This document shows, piece after piece, positions 32,362 to 44,300 of a stretch of DNA of 64,000 nt. The notes beneath the pieces are model-generated. The model saw nothing but the letters and a program-made list of their open reading frames with translations, ran no database searches and was not told the origin of the DNA. Origin of the DNA: Zingiber officinale (taxonomy: Eukaryota > Streptophyta > Magnoliopsida > Zingiberales > Zingiberaceae). The DNA lies in contig NC_055992.1 in assembly GCF_018446385.1 (NCBI RefSeq), positions 103,000,947 to 103,064,946 on the forward strand. Direction: 5' to 3'. The translations under genes were made by a program, and so were the position numbers. Numbering within the stretch: position 1 is the first letter of the stretch; each line of letters begins with the position of its first letter.

Positions 32362-34059
32362 TGTTGGGATCTTAGATGGCTAGAGGGGGGGTGAATAGCC
32401 TCTTTGAAAAACACTAAACGCAAATTTCTTCAAGAACTTTGTTAGCACAGCACAGCGGAAATAGAAAACTAAAATGAAGGAAAAACAAACACACAGCAGA
32501 CACAAGGATATACGAGGTTCGGGAATAACTTGCCCCTACTCCTCGGCGTGTCCGTAAGGAGGACAACTCCTTGATCTTTCGGTAGATCACACCCCGGACA
32601 AGATCCGGCTAAAGATGTCTCCTTCTCGGTGGAGCAACCTCTCAACAAAGTCTCAGTTGATTATAGATTTAAGCACAAGACTTACAGTGGCTGAGAAAAA
32701 TATTAAGATGAGCTTACAGCCACGCGGAGAAGAAAACAGAGCAGAGAGCGCACAATCAACCTTCTCAACAAGGAGCTCACCGCTTCACCAACTTGCTCTC
32801 TCGAAGGCTTGATCTCAAAAGACAGAGAATTCAGAATTATCCTTTCTGAACTCCTCTTCTTCCTTATTATGTCTCTCTGCTTTACTGGCTCGAATCACCG
32901 CCGTCTGCAGAATCGCTGCTGCCAGCAAGGCGTAGCCAATCACCTCTCCTCCTCTTCTGATTCTCTGAACCCATGCCAATGGAAATCACTGGCGTCTCTG
33001 GATACCAACCAATGGGTAGAGGTCAAACTGAGCAGCCCAATCGCAATCGGATTTCGCCAGTGAACGTTGATGCCCAAATGTATCTGTTGCAGCAAATTAC
33101 AGTGAAAAGGGTACTTGTCTCCTTCTCTTAATGAAGCTTAATTTGAATCCAAATATGAGAATGTGACCTGCAACCTGCAAGCTAGAAAGACTCACAGCAG
33201 ATGGTTAAAAACAGATAGGTGAAAACAAATACGGCAATCAGAAAAAGTGCATGCAACGCAAACAATACCGTGGGTCGGTCTGCAGACCGATCCACGCTCT
33301 CTGGGTCATCTCTGATCGGTCTGCGGACCGATCAGGAACTAATCTGATCGGTCCGCGCAGCTTCTGATCGATCTGCGGACCGATCAGGCATTAATCTGAT
33401 CGGTCCCGAGACCGATCAGATAGCGTTCTTCCCAAACGCTTACAGCCTCCTAATCGATCTCCAGCAGTCGTCTCCGTAAGAGCTCGATCGATCGATCGAT
33501 GCGGATCGATGTCCTTCGATAGCCATCGATCGATTCTCGATCGGTCCGATCGGTGTCCAAGTTTCACCGGATCGGTCCGCACCGATCGGTGTCCAGGGAT
33601 CGGTGCCGACCGATCCAGTTTCTGTTTCATCCGGGTCGAGCCCTCTCGACCTAGTCCGGAGAAACGAGCTCCCTAGCTCTCTCCGACTTCATCTGGTCCT
33701 AGAGAACGAGCTACCGAGCCCTCTCTGACTTCGCATGCCAAGCTTCCTTCTTGGACTTTTCAACACCAGATGTCCGATCACCCTTGATCCATCTGGATTT
33801 TCCCTTGCCTGCCTTCACTCACCAGGACTTGCACCTAGCTTCACTCACTAGGGTTTTCACCTGGCTTCACTCACCAGGATTTCCAATCTGCCTGGCTTCA
33901 CTCACCAGGACTTTCCAACTGCCTAACATCCCAGTTAGGACTTTCTCAATCAGGTCAACCTAGTCAACCTAGATTAGTAATTAATCTGAGTTAAATATCT
34001 GATACAAACTTAAATCAGTGTCAACAGCAAAACAACATCCAGGTCAGACTGTATCAACA
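32362..34059 (-). repeat. Right LTR of element B array (1698 bp)
   Basis: Begins TGTTGGGATC and ends TGTATCAACA on the plus strand. It is nearly identical to the middle LTR outside two zones. In the palindrome cluster (about 33340-33640) several palindromes are shortened or scrambled. At 33838-33945 there are additional copies of a short motif containing CTTCACTCACCAGG. Right after it, element A LTR sequence resumes at the position matching 15130, so B inserted inside the A right LTR. Confidence 0.88.
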
Positions 34060-34900
34060 GTGTGTTCTCTACTTATTAATGAAGATGTGTTAATGGAGTT
34101 AACACAAAAATAAAAGGACAGGTGCTCCCTTAGCCCAGGGCGAGCAGGTGCTCGCACCTGTGAGCCCGCCACCCGCCACGTGCGCGCAATGGGCGCTTTG
34201 TAGGCGCACTTCGCATCGTCGCGAGGAGCATTGAGGAGCTTAAATTTATGTTCCAGGTGACATTGCAGTGCCTACATGGCACTCGGGTGACGTGTCTATG
34301 GCTACCGTTGATCAACGTTGATCAAATAGGTATGATGGATCGCTTGTGATGCGATCTAGAGCGTTGGATCGCAAAGAGTAACGATCTGACGGCTTGGGAT
34401 GAGACTTGATCTGAAGCATCGAATCAATGGATCCAGATCCGATGGCCGATGACAATAGGCGGGATCTGAGGGTCACAACTCCTCGGATCTGATGGATGAG
34501 ATTGACGTGGGCTTGGTGAAGGGTTACAACCCTTCAGAATGGATGATCTAGATCGATCCAGCCCAAGGAACACATCCACTCACTCAAAGGACACTCAACC
34601 TCTTCTTTCAGTATAAATAGAACCCTCCAGATGATGGAATACTCACTCAATCCTCTCTTCTCTTCCTCAAGCATTCATCTCATCTTGTGCATTCAAGAGT
34701 CCAAGAAGTCTACTAGAAGGTTCGCTGGTCTCAGAAGTCAGAGTGCTACGATTCCGAGACGTTCGTCGTCGTTGTATCTTGGGAACGAATTGCAACAATC
34801 CGTTAAGCACCGTAGCGGAGCAATATCGTTTACGGAGATAGTGTCGAACACTAGCCTCGACGATCAGTTTGCATACTCCAGAAGCTACCCGGGAAATACA
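34060..34900 (+). repeat. Right LTR remnant of element A
   Basis: Matches 15130-16046 closely, with scattered substitutions and a deletion of ~80 bp relative to the left copy near 34298. The first ~245 bases are missing because the B array lies there. A TATA box (TATAAATA) is kept at 34612-34619. TATTG follows at 34901-34905. Confidence 0.82.
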
Positions 34901-34905
34901 TATTG

Positions 34906-35359
34906 TACTGCTGCATCATCCCAACCTGGTATCGATTTGACTCCTGTTCTTTTGTGCACTAATCTTCGTCAATTGCAGATGTGGACTCCTCTAAAGAGAG
35001 ACTTAGAAGTGAATTGAAATGCTTCCCCTTTGATCCTTTCTCTTATGTTGTTTCCCCCTTTCAATCCTGGTCATATTTTCTGTTATTCATTTTGCAACGA
35101 TCACATCGAATCTCCTGATAGTACTTTTATTCTCAGGTAGAATGTAGCATATCCTCAGAGTTACTTTCTCTTGTCGTCTTCGGTGATTGTACAATCTTGG
35201 CTTGCAAACTACCTACGATCAAAACCAAGGCTGTTCGATTGTGTGCTCGAATGGATCCAATTGATTGGCAACCACATTAACCCACAATCCATTGGAGATT
35301 TTTAGAGAATTAGCTAAATTATAATTAAATCAAATCAAATTTAATTTATCTATCGAGTT
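34906..35359. other. Intergenic DNA between element A and a solo LTR
   Basis: Short non-coding stretch with no recognisable gene. A frame from 34631 that runs to 35017 is mostly element A LTR and is not a gene. Confidence 0.5.
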
Positions 35360-36389
35360 TGTTGGAGTAATCTTAATGGTCCGTGCGATCATGTGTTTTG
35401 GCATTTGGGCAAAGGGTTTAAGTTAGGTTCATCCTTGTATTTGATATGTGTATGTGAGTGTGCAGGTTTGTAGTATACACATATGACTCAGCTTAATGGT
35501 TTCGGGTTCAGTAAAGGATGGAGTATCCGAGGGACCGTGGACAAGACAAGAAGGATAAGGATCGAGGGAAGTGATTTCGAGGCATACGCAAAGGATGACA
35601 TTGGGGATGAGTCGCGGGTTTGGATACATCCGAGGGACGAGAGTCAAAGGAAATAGGCTTGAAGACAAGAAGTCAAGGCTGCAACGAAAAAGAGTCAAGT
35701 GAGTCGTAAGGGTGAGAGTTCGAGTGCTGAAAGATTGTACTCAGGATACCAGTCGACTGATGAAAATAGCAGTCGACGACTGGGCAATTGATTGGGAGCG
35801 AACAGAATATTTTTGTTCGTTCAGTCAGTGTAGAGCAGTCGACTAGTACTTTCACCAGTCAACTGGTATCGAGCCGTTGGGTTGTAACAGGCAAATCTCC
35901 ACAGAAGGCAGTCGACTAGCACTTTCACCAGTCGACTGGTAGGCGGAGTTTTCCAACCTGTGGCCTATATAACCAAGGTTTGGAAGTTTGGCTAAGATTA
36001 ACGAAATTAGTGATGGCTAACTCTAATTAGTAGTCAATAAGTACTCAAGAGTTCTTTGTAATCCAAGAGATCTTGGTGAGTGTTGTGGTGAAGTTTCTCC
36101 ACCCACAAGGAGGCTTGAGCTAGCCGGAGTTTGCCGGAGACTAATTCACTGACGGATTGAGGGATCGTTCACCTTACGAATAGTCGTGGAGTAAGAGCAA
36201 GTTATATCCGAACCACGTTAAACATCGTGTTAGCGGTTTGCATTTCTCTTCTTGTCTTTAGTTTAGCTTTCATATTTGTAATTAGTATTAGATTTCCGCT
36301 GCGCAACTAACAAATACATAGGAAGCGAATTATTGGGGGCGTCGTCTATTCAACTCCCTTCTAGCCGGCCATACACAAGATCCCCAACA
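35360..36389 (+). mobile_element. Solo LTR, about 1030 bp, with CAGTCGACTG palindromes
   Basis: Begins TGTTGGAGTAATC and ends GATCCCCAACA. The flanks are GAGTT (35355-35359) and GAGAT (36390-36394), a 5-bp duplication with one change. It holds a TATA-like CTATATAACC near 35965 and ends with the PyrCCAACA typical of copia LTRs. No primer site or coding sequence follows, so recombination has removed the internal region. Between 35735 and 35945 there are three pairs of palindromic motifs based on CAGTCGACTG, two of them separated by ACTTTCAC. Confidence 0.72.
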
Positions 36390-38550
36390 GAGATAACCTG
36401 AGTTGATAATCTCAGGCTATCAGTGATGCTGGTTTATGCCAAGTGTTGAGTGCAAACTGTAGAGTGACCTAGTACAGAGCGGTCGAGCGGGGCAGAGCAA
36501 ACAAGCAGGCAGAGCAGTTAAGCGGACAAAGCAGTCGAGTGGATAGAGCAACTGAGCAATAGAATGGACTGAGATCTATGATGGGCACATCTTCCTTGAA
36601 ACAGATTCACCCCACCTCCGACTGTACTTCAAGATTTTCTCGAGTCGTATATTTCTCATGATGCAATAGTTAACTGTGATACACATCAAGCACTAGTGGT
36701 CACGGTGAATTGAGGGGTACTCAATTGCTATCATAGGTACACCGGCGAGTATGAGATATATGACGGAAAAGAGAGAGGGAGGATGTAGGTGGAGAGCTTC
36801 AACTTTTCTTTTTCATGCATTCTGCTCAAGATCATAGTATCTTTTTATATATGAGCATCATGTCTCATCTGTATTGAACGCTTAGTAATGACCATTCAAT
36901 ACCCAAGGATTAATGATAGTCGTCAGCCATCAATGATCGACTATTACTATCTAGGATGTTATGAAATTGCCATTAACAATGGTTAATGTTTATGTTACCT
37001 TCTTGAACAATAAATAAAAAGATTCCATGTGGCAAATTTTGCCTTGACGGTCTAGCATTCGGCGCACATAGGTCATCCTCGCATACGAGTCAACTTGGTT
37101 CAGTGGAATTCGGTCTAGACTCACCACCCCCCTATGCATTTACAAGTGAGAGAGAGACTCTTCTCATGCATTTATTCGCATCATCAATGCATGTGAGTCA
37201 ATATAAACTAACCAATATACCTTGAAACTCTCAATGTGAAATTAAAATCTCATTCACAATAAATCTTCTTTCCTTTTCACCTCTTTTCCATTCAAGTATA
37301 TCCAACCATAAGTTGGCTCTTCAACTACAATTACTCATTTCCAACTTCATCCTAATCTAATATTGACATCCTGATCAATTCGGAAGTCAACTTACAGTTG
37401 TTAAAGTATTTACATCAGTTATCTTATCCAAATATTTTATTTTATATTTTGAATAGGGTAACTAAAAAATTTTTACATCAGCTATTCTATCTGTTCTCTA
37501 AATTTAGATTTGATGAATATTAATTTTCTAAATTTAGGAAATGAAATTTCTATTCTAAAAATAAAATAATATTTCTCCTTCCACTCATTCTTTTCAATCT
37601 CTCTTCTTCTACTTATTTTATATATATAATAATAAAAATAAAAAAGGGAAGAAAATAATAAAAAATTAAAGATAATAAAAATTTTATGATAATTGATATA
37701 GTGTGTGTTATTATTTATTCTAAATCTTAGATATGCTCATGTTATCCTAAATTCATTCAATGGCTTACATTTCTATAGAAGGAAGCAAGCAGAAAGTACG
37801 AATCTCAATTGGACAAACTCGGTCTCGTACCGGCCAACAAGGTCCAACTTGGACTGATAGGAAGCGACCCAACCACTCATGCGGCGCATGTTTCTACCGA
37901 GAAAACTTAACAATCTTAGGGTTCCACTGAGCCGCTTGACATTGCTAGTTGCTTGATACCAAGACTAATAGTTGAATTATGCTTCCAAGCCTTGTAAGTT
38001 ATGGAGCATGCCTGCTTGCGGTTTTCCCGAGCTTTGGCCCTAAATTCTTCGAGTCAGGTCCAACCAAATTTGTTGCCGAAATGCACCCCGGCTAGAGTCG
38101 CGGTCGCTTCCAGAACATTCAACGTGTCTTTCTATTGGCCAGTCCATGTTCTGCCGATATATACCAGAACCCGATAATGTTTGTCATGTTCCATGGCCAC
38201 CACATTTATCAAATACCAAACCCAGCCAAGTTAGTTGGAACAATTTTGAGGCAGCACAGTGAGTTCACTATCGATCATAATTAATTAATTTATAACTTCC
38301 TTTTAATTGCTGGTGTTGAAGGACCTGTGAGAGAGATTGATATCAAATTTGTATATGTTCTACCAACAAAATTATATAGAAAAAAAAAATGCTCAACCAA
38401 TGAGAGACATGGAGAAGATAGGCATAGAATCAGGATTTAGAAATACTAGTAGATTTTATCGAATTATTTTCTTTTTCCCCTTGCAATAAATAATGGTTCG
38501 ACCGATCCAACGGCGGACAGAGCTCCGGTGTTGAAATCGAGAGGCCTAGA
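36390..38550. other. Intergenic DNA, no gene recognised
   Basis: Includes a small inverted repeat just after the solo LTR (CCTGAG ... CTCAGG), and a purine-rich region around 36470-36560 with repeated GAGCAG and GAGCGG motifs. The rest is AT-rich and non-coding. The final ~150 bases are probably 3' UTR of the F-box gene on the minus strand. Confidence 0.5.
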
Positions 38551-39057
38551 TCAAGACACGTCGACCGGCTTGCACAGGAACAGCAGCGACGCCGGGGGCT
38601 GCTGCTGCCTCCCGCCCACGCCGCCGAGCCGCTCGTAGCAGTCGATGGAGAAGAGCGAGAGCGCGAGGGAGAGGGACACGTGGCGCGCTGCCGACGACAC
38701 TGCCGGACCCTGCCTCCGGACGCCGGCGAGCCGGTCCAGCGCCGGCCCGATGCAGAGCCGGTACAGGCGCCGGTACCCGCCGAGGGCGGCCACGACGGAG
38801 CGCGTCCCGCCCGCCGCCCCCGCTCGGCCGACGGCCACGTGGCGGTGGCAGACGGCCTCCCACACGGCCTCCCGGCGGCCGACGGCGCTCCAGAGGCGGC
38901 AGACGCACCCGGCCACCGCCAGCGAGCGGCCGTCGAGGCGGCCGAGCACCTCCGCGAGAAGATCGGCGTTGTCATTGATAGGGAACCGCCGCCGCCCGGC
39001 CGCGCCTCCCTCTTCCTCCTCTTCTCTGTGCGGCAGGAGAAGCATCATCATGGTCAC
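38551..39057 (-). CDS. SNE: F-box protein of the SLY1/GID2/SNE group, single exon, 168 residues
   Basis: Intact frame from ATG 39057 (MTMMMLLLPHREEEEEGG) to TGA 38551-38553. An F-box lies at residues ~29-72 (DLLAEVLGRLDGRSLAVAGC, CRLWSAV). It is followed by the two hallmark motifs of gibberellin-signalling F-box proteins: a GGF-type motif (VVAALGGYRRLYRLC) and an LSL motif (VSLSLALSLFSIDCYERLG). Proteins of this type join an SCF ubiquitin ligase and target DELLA repressors for destruction when gibberellin is present. Length is normal for the group (150-200 residues). The DGRSLAVAGCVCRLW wording is closer to SNEEZY/SLY2 than to SLY1, which is the basis for the symbol. Strong GC bias over the whole exon produces long shadow frames on both strands. 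No introns are needed. Confidence 0.85.
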   Translation of the reverse strand: MTMMMLLLPHREEEEEGGAAGRRRFPINDNADLLAEVLGRLDGRSLAVAGCVCRLWSAVGRREAVWEAVCHRHVAVGRAGAAGGTRSVVAALGGYRRLYRLCIGPALDRLAGVRRQGPAVSSAARHVSLSLALSLFSIDCYERLGGVGGRQQQPPASLLFLCKPVDVS

Positions 39058-39100
39058 GCGTCGATTCTCCGCTGCCCTCCCTTTCCGCTGGAGAAGGGTT

Positions 39101-39109
39101 TTATAAAAT
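39101..39109 (-). promoter_or_regulatory. Possible TATA box of the F-box gene
   Basis: The minus strand reads ATTTTATAA about 45 bases before the ATG. If real, the 5' leader would be only ~15 bases, or translation may begin at one of the following Met codons (MTMMM). Position alone supports it. Confidence 0.3.
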
Positions 39110-41393
39110 AGGAGAACGAAGGAAAGCTTTGGCGTTTACTTGCGCGTATAAATCAGAGCAAAACCTTACTTAAATCTCCAGAACGGGTATCCTACGAAGA
39201 GGTCTCGACCGTCCGATTCCGCTGAGATTCAATCTTTCACCGCCGGTGCTCAATTGAAGAATTATATTGAAATTTCAGCAAATTGACTCGGAAGGTATAT
39301 TTTGGGAGGAGGGGTCCGGATGGGGCCAACCAGGAAGGGCCAAAGAGCTTAGAGATGCGCAAAAGATTTCCTTTTTCTTTTTACCTTTTTCTTAAAAGAA
39401 AAATAAACTTATACGTGACCATCAAATTTTATTATTATTATTAATTGTATTTAAGAATCTCGGGAGCCATAAAAAAAAAAAAAAAAAGCGTGCAGCAGCA
39501 CAAATATGGCAAAGAATTGGACGTGTGAGAGAACATATATTCTCAGGTGTCTTTATTTGGGTTGGGTTATGGTGGGTGACGAGTCAAATCACCCGTCGTT
39601 GCACTGTGTTAAATTTGCATGACAATTAGTTTTTTCTCAGATTTGTTATCCATTGGAGCTGTTCTTACTTGGAGGTTAATTAATTAATCAATATCAATGA
39701 ATCACATCAAAGGTGGTACTAGCCGTTATCCATATCCCCGAGGTATGAGGTGTATGGTGTGGATTATGGGTGTAAATAAATCAAGTTGATTCATAAGTTT
39801 TTGAATCGGTTTGATAAATATTTGATTCATATATGTACTTATCGAATTCAAATCTAATTCGAATATGTTTGAATTTTTTTTAGTCAAATTCGAACTCAAA
39901 TTATTTAGTTTGATAGCTCGTGAGCCGCTCGCGAATTTTAATATTTTATTAATATAATATAATTATATATTAAATAAATAAATTTTAATTTTTCTGAGTC
40001 CTTATTTGAGCAATAGTTCAAATAGTTCATGAATATATTTAAATTTTTCGAGTTAAAAATTTTAAATCTTCCGAGTTCTGAATCGAGTTGAATCCGAACT
40101 AAAAATTTCAAAATTTTCCGAAGTCCGAATCGAGTCGAATCCGAAATAAAATGATGGCAAAAGTAATTACCCTCATCCCAATCCCTGCCAACCCTGAACG
40201 GATTGAACAAAATGACAATTGAACCCGTTGTTCAGGCTCTCTTCCTTTTCTCTAATGCCACAGCTGTGTCCTTTCTGTTGAAAACCGAACAAAACGGAGA
40301 GACACTTGGCTTTGGGCGTCACGTCATGAATGATTTTGTTCATCCACCTTCACTCGAGACACAGAATTATTGAAGACATCTTTTTTGCAGCATGTCAACT
40401 GGCAAATCAAAATTAATAACGCCTAAAGCTAAAAGGTACCCGTACCTTCATCATTCACAGGAGCCGAAGAAGCACAGTTTAGAATCCTTCGCCCCAGATG
40501 AGGAGAAATGGAGTGCATCCAAAACCACAACAAAAACCCTCTCGTGAAGGTCTCCGTACCTCTGCAATCACTGCCAAAATATTAATGTCACATACGAAAA
40601 GTCAACAGTGCAGAACCATAGATTAGATTAATCATGCAAAGAGAGGCCAAATACGAGCACACCTCCCACAGTGAAATCAGCGAGGGACCAATTGATCTCC
40701 CAGATCTTCCAAAACCTTGGAAAACTACAAGACTGAGAGAAAGAGACAAACAAAAAGATGAGGCATGGCATGGTTGTCATAGTAAGTGTTTCTCATTTGT
40801 GAGAGGTTAATGTGACTTTAGCAGGATGTACCAAACAATATGTGTTTGAACTTGAGCCCTTGGAGCAAAGCCCGAAGCTATTTTGTGTGTCCTCTTCCTC
40901 AAAGGAACTATCACCCTTTGGCTTTACCTTTTGGCCACTCCAATGTCTTCACTAAGTTAATGAGCATTGCATTTATGAGTACAGGTCAAGAACATCTCCT
41001 GCTTATTTATTATAATTGCACAAGTTAAGAAGTTAGGGACAAAATTTGAAGGCAGAGTTGTCCGAACTGTTCGCTGTAAACAGGTGGATAAGCACAAGAA
41101 AGAAATTATTATCCCTTTTAATTCTAGTGAATCCGATGATGATCGGTGACACTAATGGAAGCCAGTAATTACTTATCGGATTTCAGAATCAACATGCTGC
41201 CAAAAATATACTCATAAATTTTATTACAAACAACTTATCAAATTACAACAATCTGAAAGCAACTCGAGCTCATCGAGCATGGTATGAATATCTGTCAAAC
41301 AGAAATTGTCAAATATAGAGGTCTTTTGTGCAAAGAATTCAGGGGTTGAGTGGTTTTTCTAGTCTATTGCCTTTTGGGGCTTTCATTTTGATA
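39110..41393. other. Intergenic DNA between divergent and convergent gene ends
   Basis: Upstream DNA of the F-box gene and 3' flank of the next gene. An A-run lies at about 39472-39487. The stretch 39765-40150 starts with GGGTGTAAATAAATC and is full of GAATC, GAGTC and TTCGA motifs; it resembles the small GGGTGTAAA-type DNA elements, but I could not fix ends or a target duplication. No gene is supported. Confidence 0.45.
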
Positions 41394-44300
41394 CTAACCA
41401 GCCATCTCGTGCTCGCTTTCACGTGCTGTGGATGGCGATGGTGGTTGCTGTTTGAAAACTTTGACATGGCAGAGCTTGCCGCCAACTTCATCAGCAAATG
41501 TTATTCTCCTCCTTTTCTGAGTGCCGTTGGCAGGAACAGTTGATTTGTTTTCTGTCGATCTCTGCAGTTAACACAAAATGGTATCATGTATCCAGTTTGA
41601 GGTGTTTGGATTGTTGTTATGAGAAGAGAAAAAATTTGAAGTTTTACCATTATTTTACAGAAACGAATGCAGTCCTTTTTCATTATAGACAACCATTTCT
41701 TAGTGGTCTTTTCGAGTTCAGAAACATCTTCAGCAGCTGCCTTTATCTGTCAAATTTACAGATGAACAGTATCATCAGATCAAGCCATAGTGTTAGCTGT
41801 ATAACATTGGCAGGGAAAAGAGCTTGCAGTGGGTTGGTAAAACAATTATGGAACAAGTTAATACCATGAAACAAGAAAGGTAAGCCGGATCAGACATAAG
41901 CACCACATGGAAGAATGAAAGGATAACTATGATCCTAAGTGAATAAAAGTTAGTAGTTTCTTAAAAGTTGAAAACAACCTGGATCCAGAAGAATGTTTCG
42001 ACATAACATTCAAGTTCTTCATTTTTGCTAGTCCTACACCAAGAAATTATGGTAGGAAAAAAAGAGTTGACCACAATAGATAAAGATGGGAGAATTCCAG
42101 TGAAGAAATGAAGTTTGCGTCTAGGCCTTGTTTTTTTAAGTTAGGTTTATTCTTCCCTTTTCTTTCTCCAACTTACAGGGACTGCCATCCTCTCCCTTCT
42201 ACTTTGCTATCCTAGTAGCTTATCCTACTGTTTCATTGCCTTCCCTTGCGTTAATAATTGCCAAACATGCTCAGGCAGTGTAAATGTTGCGAAATTGTAA
42301 AAACAGATTGTTTCTTATAAATGGAATGCAGCTGAAATGACTGTACCTCTTCGGAAGTAAATGATGCATCTAGGGAAGATGGTGCTTGCAAAGTGACATT
42401 TGTTTCGACAATGGTCTTCATGGTATTCAATTTCTTCAAGAGCTGTGTAGCAATTCTCTCTATGTCATGCATCTGCTGCTGTGAAAATTCAATAACCTTC
42501 TCCATATGCATGTCAGATGTCGAATGCATCATGCAAGAAGGCATCTTTCCAGAAATTTCCTGGAACTTGAGAGTTCTTTTCCCAATTGGAGTGCCATTTG
42601 AACAATCCCAATGCTTCTTATATGTATGATCATGGTCCATGAGCAATTGAGCTTCCTTCTTACTTGGAATGCATGAGGGTTTCATCACATTGGTCCATTT
42701 GTCTAATGACAGCCTCTTACTTTTTTCTGGTGAATCTGTCATCCAAATGAACAGTGGTCAGCGAAAATGAGAACAAGGAAACAAACTCAAGCACACGCCA
42801 AAATAATACCTACCAGTTAATTGACTGACATCTTGCAAGCCAATATCACTCAAAACTTGACAAAGCTTTTCCTGAGAGGTTGGAGAAAGTGTCTGCTACA
42901 CAGCAAAGGATAAATGTAAGCTTCTATTATTTAGATGGTGAGAAAAATTCAAATGCAAAAAGAAATAACCAAACCTTCCTATATGATAACAACTTTATTG
43001 GACTATGATCTTCCAACATCTCTTCAGCACATTCCGGTTGTTCATTCCTTGTTTCATCCACAAGAGATATTGAACTCATAGTTTCTTGATTTGAAGTTGC
43101 AACAAACTTTTCCCGAACTGCATAATTTATGTTGTCTGTATTCTTCACTGAATTATTATTGGTGTATTGCAGAACACTGCTTGGATTGGCAGACAGAGGA
43201 GCTACTGCAAGAGATTGTACATTAAGTTTGGCCAATCCATCTGAAGTAGTTAAACTAGAAACTTGCGAAGAGAAATCAGTTCTTTTCTCTACTTGCTCTT
43301 TCAAACTGTTTTCCACTTCACAGAAAGATTCCGCCTTAGTCAAACTTTCAACCGCACTACATAACTTGTTCACTGCAATGGAACACGTCTGTGAGAAGGG
43401 TACAGGTTGCCGTAAATTTGCAGTTGATGCATCATTAATTAAATCACAGCATGGATTTTCTTTCCCGCACAAAAATATTTCTGCTAATCCATATACTTCT
43501 TTGCATCCTAGGTTATGATTGTTGGTCACTTCTTTCACCTGAATATACGTTGACTTACTAGGAGAATTATTCTCTTCCACTTGAATCCCATGAGTAATTT
43601 CATCCAGCAAGGACGTCCTTTGATTCTCATTTTCACTCCTGTTAGCAAGATGAGTCTCCACTGGAGCAGAGATGGCCTCCTCATTGCAACAATCAGGAGA
43701 AACTCTCATGTCTTGTGAAACTGATGGAATATCATTCTGGTTTGGCAATGAACTAATATGTTCTTTGTCAATATCATGAATGCTCATACTGTTTTCAGGT
43801 TCACTATCGTCTGTGGATTCTCCACCGGCTTGATATAATTGAGATTTACTAGGCATGGGAGGAAGCTGTTTCTTTTCAGAAACATCATCATTAGGTATAT
43901 CCCGTGGAAGTTCAAAAGATTCCACAGGAACACCATGACTTTCAGGGAAACTAACTGTCAAGCATTTGCTATTACTAGTGTTTCTGAGTATTGAGTTTGG
44001 AGACTGCTGGACAACAGAAGCTAATTGATAGTCTTTCTGAAACGAACCAATTGTTGAGGTAGCAGAGACAGAATGATAATCTTCAGTTTTACTATGAGAT
44101 TCAGCGCCAACAGGATCTTCCTTTAAAACAATGGGTGAACCATCTTTCAAGAAGTGTGTCCCTGCAATACCCCAAAATTGTCTTGAGAAACACTATCTAA
44201 AATTGGACAGAATTTTTTTCTTCAAAAAGGAACTAGTTAACATTGCCATGCATAGAATTTGCCATCTGGGTTGACAGTGATTTTGAGTTTCAGTATCTAA

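Larger units (their letters stand above)
19487..34059 (-). mobile_element. Tandem array of SIRE/Maximus-like copia element B
   Basis: Read on the minus strand the order is: right LTR (32362-34059), primer site, gag, pol, envelope-position ORF, polypurine tract, middle LTR (22448-24143), primer site, gag, and then pol truncated at 19487. The two gag-pol halves (20064-22430 and 29976-32344) are nearly identical base for base. Two internal regions separated by one shared LTR is the classic product of unequal recombination between LTRs. The lineage is inferred from long LTRs, a tRNA-iMet primer site, a gag with one knuckle and a long acidic/Ser-rich linker, and an extra ORF after pol. The left end (third LTR, ORF and RNase H of copy 1) is missing. 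Confidence 0.85.
14886..34900 (+). mobile_element. Ty1/copia retrotransposon A, interrupted by element B array
   Basis: Left LTR 14886-16046; coding remnant 16073-19486; right LTR remnant 34060-34900. The two LTR copies align closely over their shared part, apart from a deletion in the right copy that removes the stretch matching about 15361-15440. Both end in AAATACA. The flanks GATTG (14881-14885) and TATTG (34901-34905) look like a 5-bp target duplication with one change. The whole reverse-strand B array (19487-34059) sits inside A and has replaced its RNase H region, 3' internal sequence and the first ~245 bases of the right LTR. The order protease, integrase, reverse transcriptase identifies it as copia. 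It does not carry the usual TGGTATCAGAGC primer site after the left LTR, so lineage and primer are unresolved. Confidence 0.8.

Noticed and set aside
38430-39111. Several 120-180-codon frames on both strands over the F-box gene
   Set aside because: They are Arg/Pro/Gly-rich products of GC-rich DNA read out of frame. Only the 39057-38551 frame has the F-box, GGF and LSL motifs.
39765-40150. Second small GGGTGTAAA-type DNA transposon
   Set aside because: The left end and internal motifs are suggestive, but no matching right end or target duplication could be found.
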